Below are positions 33,368 through 41,963 of a stretch of DNA of 64,000 bases, piece after piece. The translations under genes and the position numbers were made by a program. The first letter of the stretch is position 1; every line of letters starts with the position of its first letter. This stretch comes from Antarctobacter heliothermus. Its GTDB lineage: Bacteria; Pseudomonadota; Alphaproteobacteria; Rhodobacterales; Rhodobacteraceae. The stretch covers positions 2,364,501-2,428,500 of the forward strand of contig NZ_CP022540.1 in assembly GCF_002237555.1 (NCBI RefSeq), given 5' to 3'. The notes beneath the pieces are model-generated. The model was not told where the DNA came from. It saw only the letters and a list, made by a program, of their open reading frames with translations, and did not search any database.

Positions 33368-34579
33368 ATGAACGTGCAGAACACCATAGAAAACACCAAT
33401 ACGGAAACCATGCAGGAGCGGGCCAAGCGTATCGCGCCAATTATCCGCGCCGAGGCCGAGGAATCCGAGCGCATCGGCACCATGACAGCCAAGTCCGTGG
33501 CCGCGATGAAAGAGGCGGGTCTTTTCTGGATGCTGGTGCCCGAAAGCGTCGGCGGCTACGGCGCGCCCATGACCGATTGCATGCAGGCCTGGGAAGAGAT
33601 TGGCGCGGCGGACGGATCCGCCGGATGGTCGCTGATGGCCAATTCCAGCGGAACAGCTGCCGCCTACGCCTATTGCAGCGACGAGGCCGTGGTCGAAATG
33701 TTCGGAACGGCGCAAAACCCCAAACGACCGATTATGGCCGGAATGCTTGGACCGGGCGGCGCTGGCAAAGAGACCGACACCGGAATCGACGGCAGTGGCA
33801 ACTACAAGTTCGGCAGCGGTTCGCTGCACGCCGACTGGTTGGGTGCCGGCATGTTCCTGATGGACGAAAAAATCATGCGCAAGCTGCCCGACGGCTCACC
33901 CGCCGTGCGTGTTTGCTGGCTGCCGCGCGATCAGGTGGAATTCGACACCAACTGGGACGTGCTGGGCCTGAAGGGCACTGGCAGCGTTGACTACCGCTTG
34001 ACCGACGTGACCATCCCGCACGGGTTCCACCACGAACGGACGGATGCGAACTCGCCGCGCAGCTGGCGGCTTTATGACATCGGCATCGCGGGGCTGGCGT
34101 GCGCGGGTCATACCGGTTTCGTTCTTGGTGTGATGAAGCGCGCGCTGGAAGAGGTTACGCGCATCGGCTTTGGCAAGAAACGCCCGGCCTATCAAACCGT
34201 TCTGGGCGAACAGCAAGTTTTCCGCCATGACTTCGCTTTTCACGAGGCGTCCTACCATGCGGCGCGCGACTACACGCTCCGCTTTTATGCCGAGACGCAG
34301 GCCTATCTGGAAAACGGTGGGGAACTGACCCCGGCGATGCGCGCCCGCTTTCGCCAGAACTGTATTTATGTGCACAAAGTGGCCGAAGAGGTTGTTCGGT
34401 TCTGCTACAAGATGGGCGGCTCGGAAGCGCTGCGCAACCCAAGCGACCTTGGCCGCTGCATGCGCGACATGTATGCCGCGACCCAGCACATTTTCGTCGA
34501 TACGATCGCGTTGCAGGACATCGCGGTGCCGATCCTCGATGAATGGCGGGCGCTGGTCGAAGAAAATCGGCAGGCCTAA
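33368..34579 (+). CDS. Group D flavin-dependent monooxygenase (acyl-CoA dehydrogenase fold)
   Basis: A 403-residue protein with the acyl-CoA dehydrogenase fold but belonging to the HpaH/HsaA-like oxygenases: AGLFWMLVPESVGGYGAPM and SAGWSLMANSS near the N terminus, and KMGGSEALRNPSDLGRCMRDMYAATQHIFVD at the end, the usual C-terminal block of reduced-flavin hydroxylases. These enzymes hydroxylate phenolic or similar rings using FMNH2 or FADH2 supplied by a separate reductase, and such a reductase gene lies at 36125 in the same operon. A true dehydrogenase is less likely as no CoA-related genes are adjacent. ATG at 33368 has GGGAGG 5 bases upstream; 33365 is an alternative. Confidence 0.82.
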   Translation: MNVQNTIENTNTETMQERAKRIAPIIRAEAEESERIGTMTAKSVAAMKEAGLFWMLVPESVGGYGAPMTDCMQAWEEIGAADGSAGWSLMANSSGTAAAYAYCSDEAVVEMFGTAQNPKRPIMAGMLGPGGAGKETDTGIDGSGNYKFGSGSLHADWLGAGMFLMDEKIMRKLPDGSPAVRVCWLPRDQVEFDTNWDVLGLKGTGSVDYRLTDVTIPHGFHHERTDANSPRSWRLYDIGIAGLACAGHTGFVLGVMKRALEEVTRIGFGKKRPAYQTVLGEQQVFRHDFAFHEASYHAARDYTLRFYAETQAYLENGGELTPAMRARFRQNCIYVHKVAEEVVRFCYKMGGSEALRNPSDLGRCMRDMYAATQHIFVDTIALQDIAVPILDEWRALVEENRQA

Positions 34580-34584
34580 ACACC

Positions 34585-35340
34585 ATGGCCGAAGAATTGG
34601 TGAACATGCAGAACCGGCGCGTCCTAGTGACAGGCGCCGGGTCGGGTATCGGCGCGGCGGTGGCACGGCAGTTGGCCCGGTTGGGGGCCCGTGTCGCCTG
34701 TCTCGACCGAGACGGGGCAGCGGTCACGGCGCTGGCGGAGACTTTGCAGGCGGACGCGATCGCGATTGCCGCCGACGTCTCGGACGGGGCGGTGGTGGCC
34801 CGTGCGCTGGCCGAGGCGGACGAAAAACTGGGCGGGATCGACGGGGTGGTGAACTCTGCCGGGATCGTGTCGGTGAAGCCGGTCACGGAGCTGTCGCTTG
34901 ACGCGTGGCGGGCCGTGATCGACGTCAACCTGACCGGCACCTTTATTGTCAGCCAGGCGGCAATTCCCTATCTCCGCAGGGCGACCAATCCCGCCATCGT
35001 CAATATTTCCTCGGCGCAGGCTCTGTCGCCTATCGCGGGCACATCGGCCTATTCCGCTTCCAAGGGCGGGGTGCTGAGCCTGACCCGCGCGCTTGCCGCC
35101 GAGCTGGGGCCGCAGATCCGGGTAAATTCTATCTGTCCCGGGCTGATCGACACACCAATGAACGAGTCGCTGAAGACCAAGGCAGACGACGGTCCGCCAG
35201 TGCCACTGGACCGCTACGCGCTGCGCCGTTGGGGCGATCCTGACGAAGTGGCAGCAACGATCGTGTTCCTCCTGTCTTCCGCCGCCAGCTATATGACCGG
35301 CGCGTCTTTGGCCGTCGATGGCGGGCGCACCTATCATTGA
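34585..35340 (+). CDS. SDR-family oxidoreductase
   Basis: Short-chain dehydrogenase, 251 residues: TGAGSGIG, CLDRDG at the second strand end, NSAGI, catalytic SAYSASKGGVL. ISSAQALSP and the ending DGGRTYH mark it as paralogue of the SDR at 31445-32197. It starts 5 bp after the monooxygenase stop; an ATG at 34606 (beginning MQNRRVLV) is an alternative start because the extra seven residues are not typical of SDRs. It probably acts on the product of the monooxygenase or a later alcohol. Confidence 0.88.
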   Translation: MAEELVNMQNRRVLVTGAGSGIGAAVARQLARLGARVACLDRDGAAVTALAETLQADAIAIAADVSDGAVVARALAEADEKLGGIDGVVNSAGIVSVKPVTELSLDAWRAVIDVNLTGTFIVSQAAIPYLRRATNPAIVNISSAQALSPIAGTSAYSASKGGVLSLTRALAAELGPQIRVNSICPGLIDTPMNESLKTKADDGPPVPLDRYALRRWGDPDEVAATIVFLLSSAASYMTGASLAVDGGRTYH

Positions 35341-35347
35341 GGACGAC

Positions 35348-36112
35348 ATGAGCGGAATTTTCGATCTGACGGGCAAGATCGCCGTCGTGACTGGCGCGGG
35401 CCGGGGCTTGGGGGCCGAGATGGCCAAGGCCCTCGCCGCGGCAGGCGCACGGGTCACATTGGCGGGTCGCAGTCCCGAGCCGCTGGAATGTGTGGCCACC
35501 ATAATCCGCGACGCTGGCGGTCACGCCGATTGCATGCCCTGCGACATCACCCGCGCCGACGACGTTCAGGCCCTTATCGAGGGGGTGCTGGCGCGCAACG
35601 GTCGGATCGACATCCTCGTGAACAACGCCGGCATCAACAGCTGGGCGCCTCTGACAGATGTCACCGACAGCGACTGGCACAGGATGTTGGACACACATAT
35701 GACCGGCCCCTTCCTCGCCTGCCGTGAGGTGCTTCCGGGCATGATTGCGCAGGGCGGCGGCAAGATCGTAAACACCGTCTCCGTGGCAGCGCAGTTGGGA
35801 CGGCCGAACGTGGTGCCCTATTCGGCGGCCAAGGGCGGGCTGGCGATGATGACACGCGGACTCGCTGCCGAGGTTGCTGGAAAAAACATTCAGGTCAACG
35901 GTATCGGCCCGGGTTATTTCCTGACCGAGATGAATCGACAGATCATGGACGACCAAGCCGCCTATGAGGCGCGCGTCGCGCGCATACCTGCCGGACGATG
36001 GGGCGATCCCGACGAACTGCACGGAACAATTGTTTTCCTGGCATCTCGCGCTTCGGATTATGTCTCTGGCCAGGTCATCTTTGTCGATGGCGGTCTGTCG
36101 ACGTCATTTTGA
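35348..36112 (+). CDS. SDR-family oxidoreductase, gluconate 5-dehydrogenase-like
   Basis: Short-chain dehydrogenase, 254 residues: TGAGRGLG, AGRSPEPL after the second strand (Arg-Ser suggests NADP), NNAGIN, catalytic PYSAAKGGLAM. The N-terminal IFDLTGKIAVVTGAGRGLG and the C-terminal YVSGQVIFVDGGLSTSF resemble Ga5DH/IdnO-type enzymes, although the context is not sugar metabolism. ATG follows GAGGACGAC, 7 bp after the previous SDR. Third gene of the LysR-linked operon. Confidence 0.88.
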   Translation: MSGIFDLTGKIAVVTGAGRGLGAEMAKALAAAGARVTLAGRSPEPLECVATIIRDAGGHADCMPCDITRADDVQALIEGVLARNGRIDILVNNAGINSWAPLTDVTDSDWHRMLDTHMTGPFLACREVLPGMIAQGGGKIVNTVSVAAQLGRPNVVPYSAAKGGLAMMTRGLAAEVAGKNIQVNGIGPGYFLTEMNRQIMDDQAAYEARVARIPAGRWGDPDELHGTIVFLASRASDYVSGQVIFVDGGLSTSF

Positions 36113-36124
36113 AAGGAGTACTTT

Positions 36125-36625
36125 GTGCCGTCTGAAGAGATAACTATGACCGACAGCCAGACCTTCGTCGAGGGCATGAGCCGCCTTGCCGCTGGCGTCT
36201 CGTTGGTGACAACTATCGGGGAGGATGGCGCACCCCTTGGCATGCTTGCCACGGCCGTCACCTCCGTATCCGCGGATCCGCCTACGCTGCTTGTCTGCGT
36301 GAACCAGAGCGCCACCATGCATGCGGATCTGATCCGGTCGGGCACGTTTTGCGTCAACGTTCTGGGCGAGGCGAATGCCGAGATCGCCCGACGCTTTTCG
36401 TCTGGAGCCGACCGTGCTGCGCGTTTCGCCACCGGTGACTGGCGGCGCGTGGGAAGGGAGGCGCCGGTGCTTGCCGACAGTCTCGTCTCATTCAACTGTC
36501 GGATAGAGACGACGGTTCCGGGTGGAACCCATACAGTGGTTATTGGTCGCGTCGTGGACTTGGCCACGCCGCCTGTCACCGGCGGCCCCCTGGTCTATTT
36601 CGGCCGTGGATACCTACACGGCTGA
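36125..36625 (+). CDS. Flavin reductase (DIM6/NTAB type), monooxygenase partner
   Basis: FMN-binding split-barrel protein of 166 residues: FVEGMSRLAAGVSLVTTIGEDG, the flavin contact block LATAVTSVSADPPTLLVCVNQSATMH and GTFCVNVLGE, ending with a conserved FGRGYLHG. It would reduce flavin with NAD(P)H and deliver it to the oxygenase of this operon. The GTG at 36125 is supported by AAGGAG 7 bases upstream; ATG at 36146 (MTDSQT) is a possible alternative. It is the last gene before a terminator-like hairpin at 36877. Confidence 0.88.
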   Translation: MPSEEITMTDSQTFVEGMSRLAAGVSLVTTIGEDGAPLGMLATAVTSVSADPPTLLVCVNQSATMHADLIRSGTFCVNVLGEANAEIARRFSSGADRAARFATGDWRRVGREAPVLADSLVSFNCRIETTVPGGTHTVVIGRVVDLATPPVTGGPLVYFGRGYLHG

Positions 36626-36645
36626 CGGCTGGACCGCGCCGCTGA

Positions 36646-36750
36646 TCATGCCGTCACGGCCTTGTTCAATGTCTTGACGATCTCATTGATCTATTGCGCC
36701 CGATCGCTGTTAATCACGCCCGCGATACCTTTGTCGGTGAAATCGGTGAA
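36646..36750 (-). pseudogene. Possible decayed 3' gene fragment
   Basis: On the reverse strand an uninterrupted coding-like stretch reads GRPFTDFTDKGIAGVINS DRAQ, then TAG, then INEIVKTLNKAVTA and a terminal TGA at 36646-36648. The composition and the final amphipathic helix look like the tail of a real protein, with one internal stop. I cannot assign a family. The remaining gap to 36950 holds the hairpin at 36877 and an imperfect dyad (TTGTTGCTGA and TCAGCAGCAA, near 36770-36826), otherwise nothing supported. Confidence 0.3.
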
Positions 36751-36876
36751 GGGACGTCCGCAAATTGTTGCTGACTCTTCTCAACTAAATCTGCGGATTC
36801 GATTTGATCAGCAGCAAACCGAGACCGACCCAACTCCTTGAAACCAACGCGGCCCTTCGCAATTTTATGGGTGTGC

Positions 36877-36924
36877 GGGTGACTGGCAGTCGCAGCGCGT
36901 GCCGCCAGTCACCCATAGGTTTTT
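36877..36924 (+). terminator. Strong hairpin terminator between convergent operons
   Basis: GGGTGACTGGC (36877-36887) and GCCAGTCACCC (36904-36914) form a perfect 11-bp stem with a 16-nt loop, followed by GGTTTTT on the plus strand. It can end the flavin monooxygenase operon; the leftward operon ends at 36951 and may use the same stem, although no T-run follows on that strand. Confidence 0.75.
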
Positions 36925-36950
36925 GAACAAAGAAGTAATTACAGGCCGGA

Positions 36951-37913
36951 TCAGGCTGGCAGATCGTCTTCGAGGAAATAACGGATGTTGTCCTCAAAGC
37001 TTGCGTCGGCCTCCAACCCCAGACGAGCGGCCTTTTGTGGCCGGATGTCGTTGCGCCAGCCCTTGAGAATGGGCTCAATCTCGGGCTGCGGATCCCATGT
37101 GATCAATTTGGCCGGTTCCGGACCCGCGACGGCGGTCAGGGCATCGATCATCTGGCCGATGGTCCAGACCCTGCCCGGCATGGTCATGGTCTGGTTGAGG
37201 CCCAGAGCATCGCGCGGGATCTCTGCGCCTTTGATCAGGTTTTCGACGCATTTGCGCGGGCTGAGGTAGAAGTGGGGAAAATCTTTGTCGACCGGGCAGT
37301 TGGCGGTTTGCCCCTGCAGCGGTTCGCGAAAGATCGACGACATGAAACCAGAGGCCGCACGGTTGGGTTTTCCGGGGCGCACAGAGATCGTTGGCAGGCG
37401 AAAGCCGCGCCCGTCGATAAAGCCCTTGCGCGCATAGTCATTGACCAGAATTTCACCAATGGCCTTTTGCGCACCATAGCTGATCTGCGGGTTGGGCAGG
37501 GAGGAATCGGTGAAGGGCTGCGGCACCTCGCCGCCGAACACCGCGATGGACGAGGTGAAGACAAGGGCAGGGCAGGTGCCCAATGCGCGGGCGCGTTCCA
37601 GCACGTTGAGCGTGCCCATCATGTTGACCTTGTAGCCAAAGTCAAAGTCCTGTTCCGCATGCGCCGAAACTACCGCCGCCAGCAGGTAGATCACGTCGGT
37701 GCCATCGGGTATTGCCTGCGCGACCGACGCGGGGTCCGTGATGTCGCAGGTCAGCGTCTCGACGGTAAAGCGGGCCTCGACCGGCGCGGGATCGGTGATG
37801 TCGGCCAGCGTCAGCCGAGAGATCTCTGCATCGCGCAGCGTACCGCGTTTGGCGAGCGCACGGGCGAGTTTCTGGCCTACAAGGCCGGCCCCGCCAAGGA
37901 TGACGATGTTCAT
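36951..37913 (-). CDS. denD: NAD-dependent epimerase/dehydratase, D-erythronate dehydrogenase-like
   Basis: Extended SDR of 320 residues: cofactor loop ILGGAGLVGQKLA, catalytic Tyr-Lys in SYGAQKAIGE, with VFTSSIAVFGG before it. These features and the segment RLPTISVRPGKPN match DenD-type enzymes that oxidise D-erythronate or related 4-carbon/aldonic acids at C2. The other genes of the characterised denD/otnK/otnI pathway are absent, so the substrate may differ. ATG at 37913 begins the Rossmann fold and overlaps the kinase stop by 4 bp. It is the last gene of a leftward operon with the kinase, FAD-linked dehydrogenase and LysE genes. Confidence 0.78.
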   Translation of the reverse strand: MNIVILGGAGLVGQKLARALAKRGTLRDAEISRLTLADITDPAPVEARFTVETLTCDITDPASVAQAIPDGTDVIYLLAAVVSAHAEQDFDFGYKVNMMGTLNVLERARALGTCPALVFTSSIAVFGGEVPQPFTDSSLPNPQISYGAQKAIGEILVNDYARKGFIDGRGFRLPTISVRPGKPNRAASGFMSSIFREPLQGQTANCPVDKDFPHFYLSPRKCVENLIKGAEIPRDALGLNQTMTMPGRVWTIGQMIDALTAVAGPEPAKLITWDPQPEIEPILKGWRNDIRPQKAARLGLEADASFEDNIRYFLEDDLPA

Positions 37914-38836
37914 GAGGATTCTCCTATCTCGAAGATCTGTGGCGCCAGCGCGCCGGGATGTTGGATGACCTCTGCGGCCAACTGGGCGGCGCGGGTCATG
38001 GCGGTGCCAAGACTGGCGCCGGTGGCGCGGGCGGCAAGAAAGCCCGCGCCAAAGCTGTCGCCTGCGGCGGTGCTGTCGACCACGCGCGCCACATCGGGCG
38101 GGGTACATGTGACGGTGCCATCGGTCTGGGACCAGCCGTGGCAGGGGGCCTCACCGTTCTTGATCACCACGCAAGACGCCCCAGCGGCGCGGTAGCGTTG
38201 CACGGTCTCTTCTGGTGTGGCGTCCTGAAAGGCCAGTTGTTCTTCGTCAAAGCTGGGCAGCACGGTGTCTGACACCGCCGCGCCCTGCAACAGGCCAGAG
38301 CGCATCGCCTCTGCACTGTCCCACAGGAGCGGGCGCAGGTTGGTGTCAAAGGCGATGTGGCTGCCTGCCGCGCGCGCGCGGGCAAGGGCGGCGCACAGTG
38401 ACTTGCGCGCCTCGGGCGCCAGGATCGCAAGTGTGATGCCGGAAAACTGGATCACGGCCCGGTTGGCAAAGATGCTGTCGAGCCAGTCGGGATCATCGGC
38501 CAGTGTCCGTGCCGCCGCTTGGCCGCGCCAGTAGGAAAAGCTGCGCTCTCCTTCGCGGGTCTGGATCATGTAGAGGCCCACGGTGCGGTCCGGAATGCGG
38601 CGCAACGTGTCGGTGGCCACGCCCTGGCGTTCGATGAACTGTGCCAAATCGGTGGACATCGGGTCGTCACCGATCACGGTGCCATAGCTGACCGTCCAGG
38701 ACGCGGGCAGCAGGCGGCGCGCGTACCACGCGGTGTTGAAGGTATCGCCGGCATAGCCAAGGCGGAACAGTCCGGGGCTGTCAGGGGCAGGGGCCATTTC
38801 GACCATGATTTCGCCAAGGGTCAGGAAACGCGTCAT
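37910..38836 (-). CDS. PfkB-family sugar kinase, 2-keto-3-deoxygluconate kinase-like
   Basis: Ribokinase-fold kinase of 308 residues. It opens LTLGEIMVEMAP and has YAGDTFNTAWYARRL, the substrate region of KDG kinases. The C-terminal signature DSTAAGDSFGAGFL contains the catalytic Asp. KDG kinase makes KDG-6-phosphate, which normally needs an aldolase (Eda) that is not in the window. The dehydratase genes at 45.5 and 51 kb could provide a 2-keto-3-deoxy acid. Overlaps the upstream FAD gene stop and the downstream denD start by 4 bp each. Confidence 0.87.
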   Translation of the reverse strand: MTRFLTLGEIMVEMAPAPDSPGLFRLGYAGDTFNTAWYARRLLPASWTVSYGTVIGDDPMSTDLAQFIERQGVATDTLRRIPDRTVGLYMIQTREGERSFSYWRGQAAARTLADDPDWLDSIFANRAVIQFSGITLAILAPEARKSLCAALARARAAGSHIAFDTNLRPLLWDSAEAMRSGLLQGAAVSDTVLPSFDEEQLAFQDATPEETVQRYRAAGASCVVIKNGEAPCHGWSQTDGTVTCTPPDVARVVDSTAAGDSFGAGFLAARATGASLGTAMTRAAQLAAEVIQHPGALAPQIFEIGESS

Positions 38837-40227
38837 TCTGCGGCCTCTTGTTGGGTCACTGGAGGCAAGAGCTTGCCCGGGTTGAGGATGCCTTGCGGGT
38901 CGAACGCATGTTTGATGGCGCGCATGTAGGTCAGGGCAGGCCCGTGTTCCGTGGCCATCAAATCTTGCTTGCCAATGCCGATGCCGTGTTCGCCCGAAAC
39001 CGTCCCGCCAAGGCGCAGCGCGGTTTCCGCTAATGTGTGGGTAAAGGTGTGGGCGCGGGCCATTTCATCGACGTCGTTTGGGTCAACCGACAGACCGGCA
39101 TGGAAATTTCCATCGCCCACATGGCCAACGATAGTGGCGGTTAGGTTCAGGCGCAGGGCGTCGGCCTGTGATTGCGCAATGGCCTCTGCCAAATGGGAAA
39201 TCGGGACGCAGACATCCGTCGGCCATATATGCTTGCCCTGTCCCAGCGCGGCAGAGGCATAGTGTGCATTGTGGCGCATGGCCCAAAGGGCGTTGCGGTC
39301 CTCTGTCGTGGTTGCGGCCTTCCAGCCGCGCGCGCCGCTGTCCTGCGCGATCTCCTCAAAGCTGGCCATCTGTTCGGCCACAGTTGCGGGCGCGCCGTGG
39401 AATTCCAGAAACAGGTGCGGTTCCTCGGGCAAGCCCGCGTCAGCATAGGCGTTGAATCCGCGCACCATCATATGGTCCAGCAGTTCGATGCGCGCCATCG
39501 GGATGCCGCACTGAATAGTGGCGATCACACAGGCAACGGCCTGTTGGACGTCTTCGAACCGGCAAGTGGCGGCGGTGATGCATTCGGGCTGACCGTGTAG
39601 GCGCAGGGTCAGTTCGGTGATGATCCCCAGCGTGCCCTCAGATCCGATCATCAGATGCGTCAGGTCATAGCCCGTCGCCGACTTGCGCGCGCGACTGCCG
39701 GACCGGATCACAGTCCCGTCGGCCATGACGACCTCGACCGCCAGCACGTTGTCGCGGATCGTGCCATAGCGGACGGCGGTGGTGCCAGAGGCTCGCGTTG
39801 CCGCCATGCCGCCGATACTGGCATCCGCGCCGGGATCGACGGAGAAAAACAAGCCCGTGGCGCGCAGGTTCTCGTTCAGTTGCTTGCGGGTCAGGCCGGG
39901 CTGCACGACGCAGGTCAGATCCTCGGACTGGACGCCAAGAACACGGTTCATTCGGCTCATGTCCAGACTGATGCCACCGTGCAGCGCAAGGTGCTGGCCC
40001 TCCAGCGAACTGGCCGCGCCATAGGCCGTCACCGGACAGCTGTGCTCGTGGCAGATCTTTAGGATCGCCGACACCTCGGCGGTGGTCTCAGGATAAGCCA
40101 CCGCGTCGGGCGGGGTGTTAGGATAATAGGTCTCATTCTGGCCGTGTAGGCGGCGGTCGGCCTCCGATGTGGTCAGGCGGTCGCCTAGCAGATGCGCCAG
40201 TGCGGCGATGGCGATGTCATTTGGCAT
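38833..40227 (-). CDS. FAD-linked 2-hydroxyacid dehydrogenase (GlcD / D-lactate dehydrogenase type)
   Basis: A 464-residue VAO-fold flavoenzyme: PCMH FAD domain with CPVTAYGAASSLEGQHLAL and VDPGADASIGGMAATRASGT, then the cap/C-terminal domain ending with the family block GGTVSGEHGIGIGKQD. Such proteins oxidise D-2-hydroxy acids (glycolate, D-lactate, 2-hydroxyglutarate) and feed quinone or cytochrome. ATG at 40227 follows GGAGGTGCTCTGG. Its start lies inside the end of the LysE-type gene (11-bp overlap). In this operon it may oxidise a sugar-derived 2-hydroxy acid. Confidence 0.89.
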   Translation of the reverse strand: MPNDIAIAALAHLLGDRLTTSEADRRLHGQNETYYPNTPPDAVAYPETTAEVSAILKICHEHSCPVTAYGAASSLEGQHLALHGGISLDMSRMNRVLGVQSEDLTCVVQPGLTRKQLNENLRATGLFFSVDPGADASIGGMAATRASGTTAVRYGTIRDNVLAVEVVMADGTVIRSGSRARKSATGYDLTHLMIGSEGTLGIITELTLRLHGQPECITAATCRFEDVQQAVACVIATIQCGIPMARIELLDHMMVRGFNAYADAGLPEEPHLFLEFHGAPATVAEQMASFEEIAQDSGARGWKAATTTEDRNALWAMRHNAHYASAALGQGKHIWPTDVCVPISHLAEAIAQSQADALRLNLTATIVGHVGDGNFHAGLSVDPNDVDEMARAHTFTHTLAETALRLGGTVSGEHGIGIGKQDLMATEHGPALTYMRAIKHAFDPQGILNPGKLLPPVTQQEAAE

Positions 40228-40825
40228 CCAGAGCACCTCCGGCAGAAAATATGGCAAGGGCGACGACCGCTAGCATAGAGGCCGCCATGGAATAATTGAC
40301 GCCGCGATGAGCGGCTTGTGACAGGTTCAGCCGGTGCAGCGATGCCCCGGCGTAGAGCCAGGCAAGGTGGACGGAAATCCAAATAGCGTTTGCGATCAGC
40401 AGCTTGGCAGTGGTCTCAAAGGCAAGGTTGTCCGGCGCAAACGGAAAGCCCGCAAACAGCGTGGTGTTGACGACGTAGGCCTTGGGGTTGATCGCCTGCA
40501 ACAGCAGGCCAGACAGGACGGCGGGCGGGGCCTTGGCCTCGACAAAGGCGATCTTGCTGCCAGCAAAGGCGATGCGCGCGGCCAAGTACAGCAGATAGAC
40601 GATAGAGGCGGCCATCAGCACGGTGCGGATGACCGGGACTGACAGGACGATCGCCGCCACGCCCGAGATCACGGCCAGCGCCACAAGGTTGGTGCCAATG
40701 AACAACCCCAAGACATAGGCCAGACCCGGACGAAATCCGTAGGCCGCGCCCAGACCGGCAGTGGACAGCACGCCGGGACCGGGGGTGATGATCAGGAAAA
40801 ACACCGCAAGCGCAAAGGTCAGCAT
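40217..40825 (-). CDS. LysE/RhtB-family amino-acid or metabolite exporter
   Basis: About 202 residues with six hydrophobic helices. Signatures are FFLIITPGPGVLSTAGLGAAYG at the first helix and LLLQAINPKAYVVNTTLF. LysE-type proteins export amino acids or related small molecules. ATG at 40825 starts at the first helix; an upstream ATG at 40891 would add 22 polar residues and cannot be ruled out. It heads the leftward operon, with the TGGTATACCA palindrome about 78 bp upstream, so it is probably under the GntR regulator of this island. Confidence 0.82.
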   Translation of the reverse strand: MLTFALAVFFLIITPGPGVLSTAGLGAAYGFRPGLAYVLGLFIGTNLVALAVISGVAAIVLSVPVIRTVLMAASIVYLLYLAARIAFAGSKIAFVEAKAPPAVLSGLLLQAINPKAYVVNTTLFAGFPFAPDNLAFETTAKLLIANAIWISVHLAWLYAGASLHRLNLSQAAHRGVNYSMAASMLAVVALAIFSAGGALDAK

Positions 40826-40902
40826 GGGGCAGGCCCCCGTGGTGCCGGCATAGTCTTCCTCCCGAGACGTGCTGGTGGGGTCCGCTTGCATGACGGCCCA
40901 TT

Positions 40903-40912
40903 TGGTATACCA
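40903..40912. promoter_or_regulatory. TGGTATACCA palindrome (site 1), divergent promoter
   Basis: A perfect 10-bp palindrome in the 214-bp gap between the LysE-type operon (leftward) and the HIBADH-family gene (rightward). The same core recurs at 45390, 57177 and 57235, each time at a promoter of this island, including the GntR gene itself. GntR/FCD operators of this type (T-GGTATACC-A) are established for some family members; here the binding is inferred. Confidence 0.6.
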
Positions 40913-41039
40913 TCTACACTCAAAACCAGCCGGGGCGGGAAGTCAACGGCGTGCGGGGGAGGCTGACGCCACTCGTGGCTATGAGCCACATCGCCCCGCC
41001 CACTGTCCCTCCTTTGGCGCGCAACAGGGGAGGTCGCGC

Positions 41040-41963
41040 ATGTCTAGCAAGGTCAAGGTGGGGTTCATTGGTGTGGGGCTGATGGGCCACGGGATGGCGA
41101 AGAACCTGTTGGAAAAAGGGCATCCGCTGGTGGTCAAGGGAAACCGCAACCGTGCACCGGTTGACGATCTGCTGGCGCGCGGCGCGACAGAGGTGTCGAC
41201 CCCGCGCGAGATGGCGGCGAACAGCGATGTCATCCACATTTGTCTGTCCAACGCGCCGCAGGTCGAAAGCGTCTTTCGCGGCCCCGACGGTATTCTTAAG
41301 GGGATGCGCGACGGTCTGATCGTGGTGGACTGCTCGACCTCCGATCCCAACGTGACACTGGCCTTGGCCGCGGAACTGGCCGAGCGCGGTGGACACATGG
41401 TGGATGCCCCGCTGGGCCGCACACCGAAAGAGGCCGAGGCAGGCACGCTGGACGCGATGGTCGGCGCAGACACAGAAGTTTTCCAGCGCATCTTGCCGGT
41501 GATGGAATGCTGGGCGGGCAACATCAACCACGTCGGCCCGGTCGGCGCGGGCCACAAGATGAAGCTGATCATGAACACCATCGCCATGAGCTATGCGGCC
41601 TTGTATTCCGAGGTGACGGCGCTGGGTGCCAAGGTGGGCATTCCGCCGGCAACGATCCAGCGGGTGATCGGGTCGTCTCGTCTGGGCAACGGGTTCTTCG
41701 ACACCTTCATGAGCTACGCGGTGGACCGGGACCGGGACGCGCATAAATTCTCGATCGCCAATGCATCCAAGGACGTGCGCTATGCGCTGGCCATGGCGGC
41801 AGAGGCGGGGGCGCTGTCACCCATGGCCTCTGCCACGCGGCAGTATTTCGCACAGGTCGAGGCGCAGGGCTTTGCCGAGGACTATGTCCCTTTCCTGTCT
41901 GATCATGTGGCGCGGATGAACGGGCTTGATCTGGAAGAAGAGGCCAAAAAAGGTCGCGACTAG
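41040..41963 (+). CDS. HIBADH-family NAD(P)-dependent reductase (2-hydroxy-3-oxopropionate reductase-like)
   Basis: Beta-hydroxyacid dehydrogenase of 307 residues: Rossmann motif GFIGVGLMGHGMAKNLL, the substrate motif VVDCSTSDPN, the glycine-rich block MVDAPLGRTPKEAEAGTLDAM, catalytic Lys in GAGHKMKLIMNT, and the C-terminal helix block FSIANASKDVRYA. Members reduce tartronate semialdehyde or oxidise 3-hydroxyisobutyrate and similar acids. ATG at 41040 follows GGGGAGGTCGCGC. Its stop overlaps the convergent LacI gene by 4 bp. Together with sugar-acid dehydratases and dehydrogenases it suggests handling of a 3-carbon semialdehyde. Confidence 0.86.
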   Translation: MSSKVKVGFIGVGLMGHGMAKNLLEKGHPLVVKGNRNRAPVDDLLARGATEVSTPREMAANSDVIHICLSNAPQVESVFRGPDGILKGMRDGLIVVDCSTSDPNVTLALAAELAERGGHMVDAPLGRTPKEAEAGTLDAMVGADTEVFQRILPVMECWAGNINHVGPVGAGHKMKLIMNTIAMSYAALYSEVTALGAKVGIPPATIQRVIGSSRLGNGFFDTFMSYAVDRDRDAHKFSIANASKDVRYALAMAAEAGALSPMASATRQYFAQVEAQGFAEDYVPFLSDHVARMNGLDLEEEAKKGRD

